DNA from: Oscillospiraceae bacterium
Lineage (GTDB): Bacteria; Bacillota_A; Clostridia; Oscillospirales; CAG-272
DNA: 11,319 nucleotides
Direction of reading: 5' to 3'
Assembly (NCBI GenBank): GCA_015064425.1
Contig: SVSF01000055.1
Coordinates: 1-11,319, forward strand
In this document: one piece after another, positions 7,226 through 11,319 of the stretch
Numbering within the stretch: position 1 is the stretch's first letter
Layout: each line of letters opens with the position of its first letter
The notes under the pieces: model-generated
What the model saw: only the letters and a program-made list of their open reading frames with translations
Told to the model about the DNA's origin: nothing
The model's database searches: none
Position numbers and translations under genes: made by a program

Positions 7226-8629
7226 ATGATATTTTCCGATCTGTTTTTTATGTATGCTTTTTTGCCTTTGTGCCTCGTTCTGTATTACGTATTTAAGAAC
7301 GCATCATACCGTAACCTTGTTCTCGTTTTATTCTCTCTCGTTTTCTATGCATGGGGCGAGCCAAGGTGGATAATAATTCTTCTGTTTATATCCCTCTCAG
7401 ACTGGATATTCGGTAAATTTATAGCAAAATACAGAAACACAAGTAAGGCATCTGCGGCGCTCTTTTCGGCGTTGACGATAGATATAGTAATATTGATGTT
7501 TTTTAAATTCAGTGATAAGATCATCGGTCTCACCAACGATCTGTTCCATGCATCGACTGATGCCGCTGAATTTATGCTGCCCGTAGGACTCAGCTTCTTT
7601 ATTTTCAAATCAATATCATACCTTTTGGATGTATATTGGGGTAAGAACGAGCCTGAAAAGAGTTGGGGTAATTACTTACTTTATATTTCGCTTTTCCCAC
7701 ATATAGTTGCAGGACCTATCGTAAGATATAATGACATTGCAGGCGAGATAGCTGTTAGAGATATCAACATCACCGATATAAATGAGGGAATTAATCGAAT
7801 TTGTGCCGGTCTTGCGAAAAAGGTGCTTATTTCCGATAATCTTCTGCTTATTGCAGATACTTTTTTAGGAAAGGATATTGCATCAACGAGCGTGCTAGGA
7901 ACCTGGTACGGAGTTATCGTATATACATTGCAGGTGTTCTTTGACTTTGACGGATACTCGGATATGGCTATCGGTATATCCAGACTGTTTGGATTTCATA
8001 TAAAAGAAAACTTTAACTATCCCTTTATTTGCAAGACAATTGCTGAGTTTTGGCAGCGTTGGCACATATCTCTGGGAAGCTTCTTCAGAGATTATCTCCT
8101 TTATGTTCCCATATTCGGCAGCCCCAGAAAATATGCAGGACTCTTCCTCGTATGGTTTTCTACGGGACTTTGGCACGGTGCTCATTGGAATTATATAATT
8201 TGGGGACTTTACTTCGGATTCTTTATATTGCTTGAGACCTTTGTGGGTAAAAAACGAATAAAGAAGATCCCGAAACTGATACTTCACATATATACAAAGC
8301 TTGTTTTGATAATAGGTTTCGGTATATTCCGATTCGAGGATTTTGGACAGTTGGGACAGTTCTTTAAGTCTCTTTTGGGCCTTAACGGAAACGAATTCTA
8401 TAATGAACTTCTTACAAGTTCTATGGTAAACAACGTATTCCTGCTTATAGCGGCACTTGCATTTTCCATGCCGGTTATACCTATGCTGAGACAGAAAATG
8501 GCTTCCTCGGGAAAGTTTTACGGACTTTACAGTCTGCTTAATACCGTCTTTAACGTAGCAATGCTTATAATATGCAGTATAATACTTGTAAATTCTACGA
8601 ACCACCCGTTCTTATATGCAAACTTCTGA
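7226..8629 (+). CDS. MBOAT family O-acyltransferase (AlgI/DltB-like)
   Basis: A 467-aa polytopic membrane protein of the membrane-bound O-acyltransferase family. Near the N-terminus is RNLVLVLFSLVFYAWGEP (FYAWGEP at 40-46), then LPVGLSFFIFKSISYLLDVY and FPHIVAGPIVRY. The central signature is EFWQRWHISLGSFFRDY with His280, and the catalytic block is STGLWHGAHWNYIIWG with the invariant His317. These are the AlgI/DltB/PatA-type features of enzymes that pass acyl groups across the membrane to an extracytoplasmic SGNH partner. The length is normal for the family. The ATG at 7226 has AAGGAGG at 7211-7217. The gene follows the DHHW gene by 18 nt and precedes an acyl carrier protein gene by 43 nt, so the three probably form one acylation machine. 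Whether the group moved is acetyl, another acyl or an aminoacyl group cannot be read from the sequence. Confidence 0.93.
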   Translation: MIFSDLFFMYAFLPLCLVLYYVFKNASYRNLVLVLFSLVFYAWGEPRWIIILLFISLSDWIFGKFIAKYRNTSKASAALFSALTIDIVILMFFKFSDKIIGLTNDLFHASTDAAEFMLPVGLSFFIFKSISYLLDVYWGKNEPEKSWGNYLLYISLFPHIVAGPIVRYNDIAGEIAVRDINITDINEGINRICAGLAKKVLISDNLLLIADTFLGKDIASTSVLGTWYGVIVYTLQVFFDFDGYSDMAIGISRLFGFHIKENFNYPFICKTIAEFWQRWHISLGSFFRDYLLYVPIFGSPRKYAGLFLVWFSTGLWHGAHWNYIIWGLYFGFFILLETFVGKKRIKKIPKLILHIYTKLVLIIGFGIFRFEDFGQLGQFFKSLLGLNGNEFYNELLTSSMVNNVFLLIAALAFSMPVIPMLRQKMASSGKFYGLYSLLNTVFNVAMLIICSIILVNSTNHPFLYANF

Positions 8630-8672
8630 TAAGCGGGTGCTTCGGCGTATAAATAAAGAAAGGCAATATCAA

Positions 8673-8912
8673 ATGAAGAGAAATGAAGTGTACCTTAAAC
8701 TTAATGAGGTGTTCAGAGATGTTTTTGACGATGACTCTATAACGGTCAACGATTCTACCACTGCGGATGATATAGAGGATTGGGACAGCCTTGAACATAT
8801 AAATCTTATGATGGCTGTGCAGAAGGCGTTTAAAATAAAGCTTTCTATGGGCGAGATCTCAGGCCTCAAAAACGTAGGCGAGCTTGTAGATATATTAGAA
8901 AAAAGAGCATAA
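8673..8912 (+). CDS. Acyl carrier protein (phosphopantetheine-binding)
   Basis: A 79-aa four-helix carrier protein. The attachment motif is DWDSLEHINLM with Ser39 as the 4'-phosphopantetheine site, followed by the usual helix III region (MGEISGLKNVGELVDILEKRA). The start ATG 8673 is preceded by AAAGAAAGG ending at 8662, and the protein then begins MKRNEVYLKLNEVF, as expected for an ACP. An upstream in-frame ATG at 8616 would overlap the MBOAT gene and add 19 non-homologous, basic residues, so it was rejected. The gene lies between an MBOAT and the operon terminator. Its position recalls dltC next to dltB and suggests a dedicated acyl or aminoacyl donor rather than the fatty-acid-synthesis ACP. 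No activating ligase (DltA-like) is in the window. Confidence 0.9.
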   Translation: MKRNEVYLKLNEVFRDVFDDDSITVNDSTTADDIEDWDSLEHINLMMAVQKAFKIKLSMGEISGLKNVGELVDILEKRA

Positions 8913-8942
8913 AAAACTAAGGCTTTTAGCCTTAGTTTTTTT
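8912..8942. terminator. Bidirectional Rho-independent terminator between convergent operons
   Basis: A 13-bp perfect inverted repeat (aaaaactaaggct at 8912-8924, agccttagttttt at 8928-8940) encloses a ttt loop. On the plus strand it ends in seven T (8936-8942); read on the minus strand it ends in six U (8911-8916). It starts at the last base of the ACP stop codon and abuts the stop codon (8941-8943) of the minus-strand gene, so it serves both operons. Confidence 0.92.
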
Positions 8943-9900
8943 ATTTCAAATATTCGGAGATCACAAGCTCTGTATAAAGCAATGCGCCGTTTTTGTTGAG
9001 ATGAGAGTTGTCGCCGAAACAACCGTCATCAAAATAGCGAATTTCTTTGTGTACGCTTATTTCCGGATACATATCGGAAATTATATCCATATATCTCACG
9101 TATTCTTCTTTAAAGGAATCGCTTAATGCAAGATATGAGCTTTTATTCATGGGTACCTGTTCAAATATAAGCTTTATATCTTTTTCTTCGCACAATTCGA
9201 TGATATTACGTAGGTATGAGTCTGTGAGCCTATCAACATAAAAAGTTGCTTCCGAAGCTTCGAAATTTAGCTCTGAACACCCCTCTGCCTTTCCGTATTC
9301 TTTGTATCCGAGTTGGCTTGAAACTTCATTGTAGACGTTTTTATTTTTATTATATCTGCCGAAAAACAAAGCGTTTGCAATGGCGGTTCCGTATTTTGAT
9401 GGCATATAAAGAGAATATTGGAGCGCGTGATATTCAGCGTGATCTATATCTATTTGCGAATTTCCGTACTGCTCAGATTTGAAAAGTACTTCTGAGATCT
9501 CTCCTCCGGTCAGATAGTGGAAATATACAGTTCTTTCCCAAAAGCAATCGTTTCTGTAAAAATGCTGTGGAGCAAATGCTATTATAACGGTTTGCGGTGT
9601 GTTGCCTGCATCGGTATATTTTTTCAGCGTGTAGTACATTTCTATCGGAGTAGTGCCTCCGAGCGATAAATTATAGGTCTCTACGGGAAAAGCACTCGGG
9701 ACAAAACCGGATTTAGCTCTGGAATCTCCCAGAATTATCACGTCATTACTATGTCTTTTGTGTATGTAGTCGAGTTGTGCTTTGAACATCGGATATTCGG
9801 GATCCATATACGCTGATTTGAATAAAGAGGCGAAGGACACAAGTATCATCAACGGAATGAGAACCGAACACAATGTGCATATTATTAACTTTTTCTTCAT
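8941..9900 (-). CDS. SGNH-hydrolase-fold membrane-anchored protein, partner of an MBOAT
   Basis: A 319-aa protein with an N-terminal membrane anchor (residues 4-27) and an SGNH/GDSL-type extracytoplasmic domain. Block I is VIILGDSRAKSG with nucleophile Ser60. SLGGTTP at about 78-84 fits the block II glycine. DNSH at 297-300 gives the DxxH catalytic pair Asp297/His300 close to the C-terminus. It lacks the DHHW motif and the Glu/Thr insert of the SGNH protein in the plus-strand operon, so it is a different subtype, closer in layout to small AlgJ/DltD-like proteins. The ATG at 9900-9898 is preceded on its strand by GAAAGGA (9919-9913). It begins 21 nt after the stop of the MBOAT gene, which implies co-transcription and a shared O-acyl-transfer task at the cell surface. 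An esterase activity cannot be excluded. Confidence 0.82.
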   Translation of the reverse strand: MKKKLIICTLCSVLIPLMILVSFASLFKSAYMDPEYPMFKAQLDYIHKRHSNDVIILGDSRAKSGFVPSAFPVETYNLSLGGTTPIEMYYTLKKYTDAGNTPQTVIIAFAPQHFYRNDCFWERTVYFHYLTGGEISEVLFKSEQYGNSQIDIDHAEYHALQYSLYMPSKYGTAIANALFFGRYNKNKNVYNEVSSQLGYKEYGKAEGCSELNFEASEATFYVDRLTDSYLRNIIELCEEKDIKLIFEQVPMNKSSYLALSDSFKEEYVRYMDIISDMYPEISVHKEIRYFDDGCFGDNSHLNKNGALLYTELVISEYLK

Positions 9901-9921
9901 TTCGGATCTCAGTCCTTTCTT

Positions 9922-11319
9922 TTAGAAATTGAAGTATACGAATTCTGCTCCCGATCCGGATATAAACAGCAATACTGTAAATACAACTGCCATATATATC
10001 GCCATACGGAGATACAGAGGGATTGAGTTAAGCTTCTTTTCGGGACGGGTCCTTCTTCCGATAAATTCATATATGAATATAAATAAAGTTCCAAGCCCTA
10101 TCCTCAATATTTCTGCGGTACTCATATTTATGGATGCTCCGTCTTTAAAAGAGAGAAGTGCGTTTACTGTATTAACTGACTCTGTCATACTTTCGGCTCG
10201 GAAAAAGATCCAAGCAAAACTAACGAGAAGGAAAGTGAATATTCCGGAGATAACAGATGTGGTTTTACAGCTTTTTGCTTCTTTACAATATTTCTTTTTT
10301 AGTTTTTTGAAAATATCGTATATTATCATATATACGCCATGCAGCGCTCCCCAAAGTATGAAGCTTATACCTGCACCGTGCCACAGACCGCTTACAAGAA
10401 AAACGATCATAAAGTTGAGATACTGCCGCGGGATACCCTTACGGTTTCCGCCCAAAGGAATATATACGTAATCTCGGAAAAAGCTTGACAGACTTACGTG
10501 CCATCTATTCCAAAAATCTTTTATATTCGTGGCAAAGTAAGGGGTCATAAAGTTGTACGGGGGGCGGAAGCCGAACAGTATTGCAGCGCCGGCGGCAAGA
10601 TCGGAATAGCCCGAAAAATCGCAGTATATCTGCACGGAATACATAAACACGGAAACAAGCACCCAAAGGGAGCCGTAGGAGGGAAGATCTGAAAAAACCG
10701 GAGATATAATGCGGCTTATACAGTCTGCTATGACTACTTTTTTGAATACTCCGAAAAGTATCATTCTGAAAGCTTCCGCATATGTACTGTAATCGAATTC
10801 GTATTTCTTGTTTATATTTGCTCTGAAGTCGCCCTCTCTTTCTATGGGACCCGAAAGAAATTCGGGAAAGAAAGAGACATAAAGACAATATTTAGAAAAG
10901 CTTTTTTGCGCGGTGCTTTTTCCTTTATAAATGTCTGCAAGATAAGATATGACTCTGAAGGAATAGAAGGATATTCCCGCAGGCTGAAGAAATTCAAAAT
11001 ATCCAAAAGATACGTCCGTTCCGAAGAAAACAAGCGTACGTTCACATATATAAAGAAAAAGATCGGCATATTTTATTATGAGCAGGGGAGAGAGGCATAT
11101 GAGTACCGATATAAACAGCAATATGGGAGTATGCTTTTTTTCCAGCAGAAACGCTGCAAAAAAGCTTAAAAAACTTATGCTGAGCAATATGACAAGTGTG
11201 TCGATTCCAAAGAGAAGGACAAAAGTAAGCGAAGCAAATAGAAGAGGGATATGGTTTTTTTGTGTCGCTACAGAGCGGTATGCTATGTAGCAGGATAAAA
11301 AAAATATAATAAAAAACAG
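9922..11319 (-). CDS. MBOAT family O-acyltransferase (AlgI-like), 5' end outside the window
   Basis: The minus-strand frame stays open from the stop at 9922-9924 to the right edge, giving 465 residues without a start in the window. A TTG at 11187-11185 could be read as a start (421 aa), but the upstream 44 codons encode a typical MBOAT N-terminal part (for example QKNHIPLLFASLTFVLLFG), so the gene continues beyond 11319. Conserved blocks are LQPAGISFYSFRVISYLADIY, FFPEFLSGPIERE, DFWNRWHVSLSSFFRDYVYIPLGGNRKG split over two helices, and LVSGLWHGAG with the catalytic His codon at 10380-10378. It is the closer of the two MBOATs to classical AlgI, with the YIPLGGNRKG loop that the first MBOAT lacks. 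The SGNH gene follows by 21 nt. Only a short N-terminal stretch should be missing, because family members have about 470-520 residues. Confidence 0.92.
   Translation of the reverse strand: MFFIIFFLSCYIAYRSVATQKNHIPLLFASLTFVLLFGIDTLVILLSISFLSFFAAFLLEKKHTPILLFISVLICLSPLLIIKYADLFLYICERTLVFFGTDVSFGYFEFLQPAGISFYSFRVISYLADIYKGKSTAQKSFSKYCLYVSFFPEFLSGPIEREGDFRANINKKYEFDYSTYAEAFRMILFGVFKKVVIADCISRIISPVFSDLPSYGSLWVLVSVFMYSVQIYCDFSGYSDLAAGAAILFGFRPPYNFMTPYFATNIKDFWNRWHVSLSSFFRDYVYIPLGGNRKGIPRQYLNFMIVFLVSGLWHGAGISFILWGALHGVYMIIYDIFKKLKKKYCKEAKSCKTTSVISGIFTFLLVSFAWIFFRAESMTESVNTVNALLSFKDGASINMSTAEILRIGLGTLFIFIYEFIGRRTRPEKKLNSIPLYLRMAIYMAVVFTVLLFISGSGAEFVYFNF

Noticed and set aside
7895..8605. A 236-codon minus-strand open frame across the first MBOAT gene.
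   Set aside because: The plus-strand frame carries all MBOAT motifs; the antisense peptide is Tyr/Lys/Ser-rich with no recognisable domain.
8616..8672. Longer N-terminus for the acyl carrier protein starting at ATG 8616.
   Set aside because: It would overlap the MBOAT gene by 14 nt and add a basic 19-residue leader not found in carrier proteins; the ATG at 8673 has its own ribosome binding site.
9929..10471. A 180-codon plus-strand open frame opposite the second MBOAT gene.
   Set aside because: Antisense shadow of a gene with clear MBOAT signatures; no promoter or ribosome binding site.

Overview
The window looks like chromosomal DNA of a low-GC Gram-positive bacterium, most likely a gut-type member of the Clostridia (Lachnospiraceae/Oscillospiraceae range). 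The grounds are AT-rich DNA with many ATA and AGA codons, strong AGGAG ribosome binding sites, tightly packed co-directional genes, Rho-independent terminators, a FloA-type flotillin and a DHHW-family protein with a Glu/Thr-rich segment. Assignment below class is a guess. No RNA genes, CRISPR arrays, insertion sequences or phage genes were seen.

Region 1 (about 134-5585, plus strand) is one six-gene operon. It has a near-consensus promoter (TTGATA, 17 bp, TATAAT with an extended TG) and ends at a perfect 10-bp stem-loop terminator that includes the last stop codon. The gene order is two tandem, diverged MutS-type ATPases without mismatch-recognition domains, a small lipoprotein with a probable Ig-like fold, a short NfeD-like membrane protein, the flotillin FloA, and a small acidic-linker protein of unknown function. 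Gaps are only 11-25 nt. NfeD and FloA form a known membrane-microdomain pair; the link with a MutS-like ATPase pair is the unusual part.

Region 2 (about 5659-8942, plus strand) starts with its own promoter (TTGACT, 18 bp, TATAAT). It encodes a DHHW/AlgJ-AlgX-like SGNH protein with a 69-residue Glu/Thr-rich insert, an AlgI/DltB-like membrane-bound O-acyltransferase (MBOAT), and a 79-aa acyl carrier protein. Together they look like a cell-surface O-acylation module: the carrier or a cytoplasmic acyl donor feeds the MBOAT, which moves the acyl group across the membrane for transfer by the extracytoplasmic SGNH protein.

Region 3 (8911-11319, minus strand) converges on region 2 at a bidirectional terminator. 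It encodes a second MBOAT, whose 5' end lies beyond the right edge of the window, followed by a different, GDSR/DxxH-type SGNH protein. The window thus holds two complete MBOAT/SGNH pairs, non-identical and convergent, which probably modify one or two cell-envelope glycopolymers.

Non-coding DNA is short everywhere: 1-211 (promoter and leader), 5565-5725 (terminator tail, promoter and leader) and small intergenic gaps. No gene-free stretch exceeds 300 bases.
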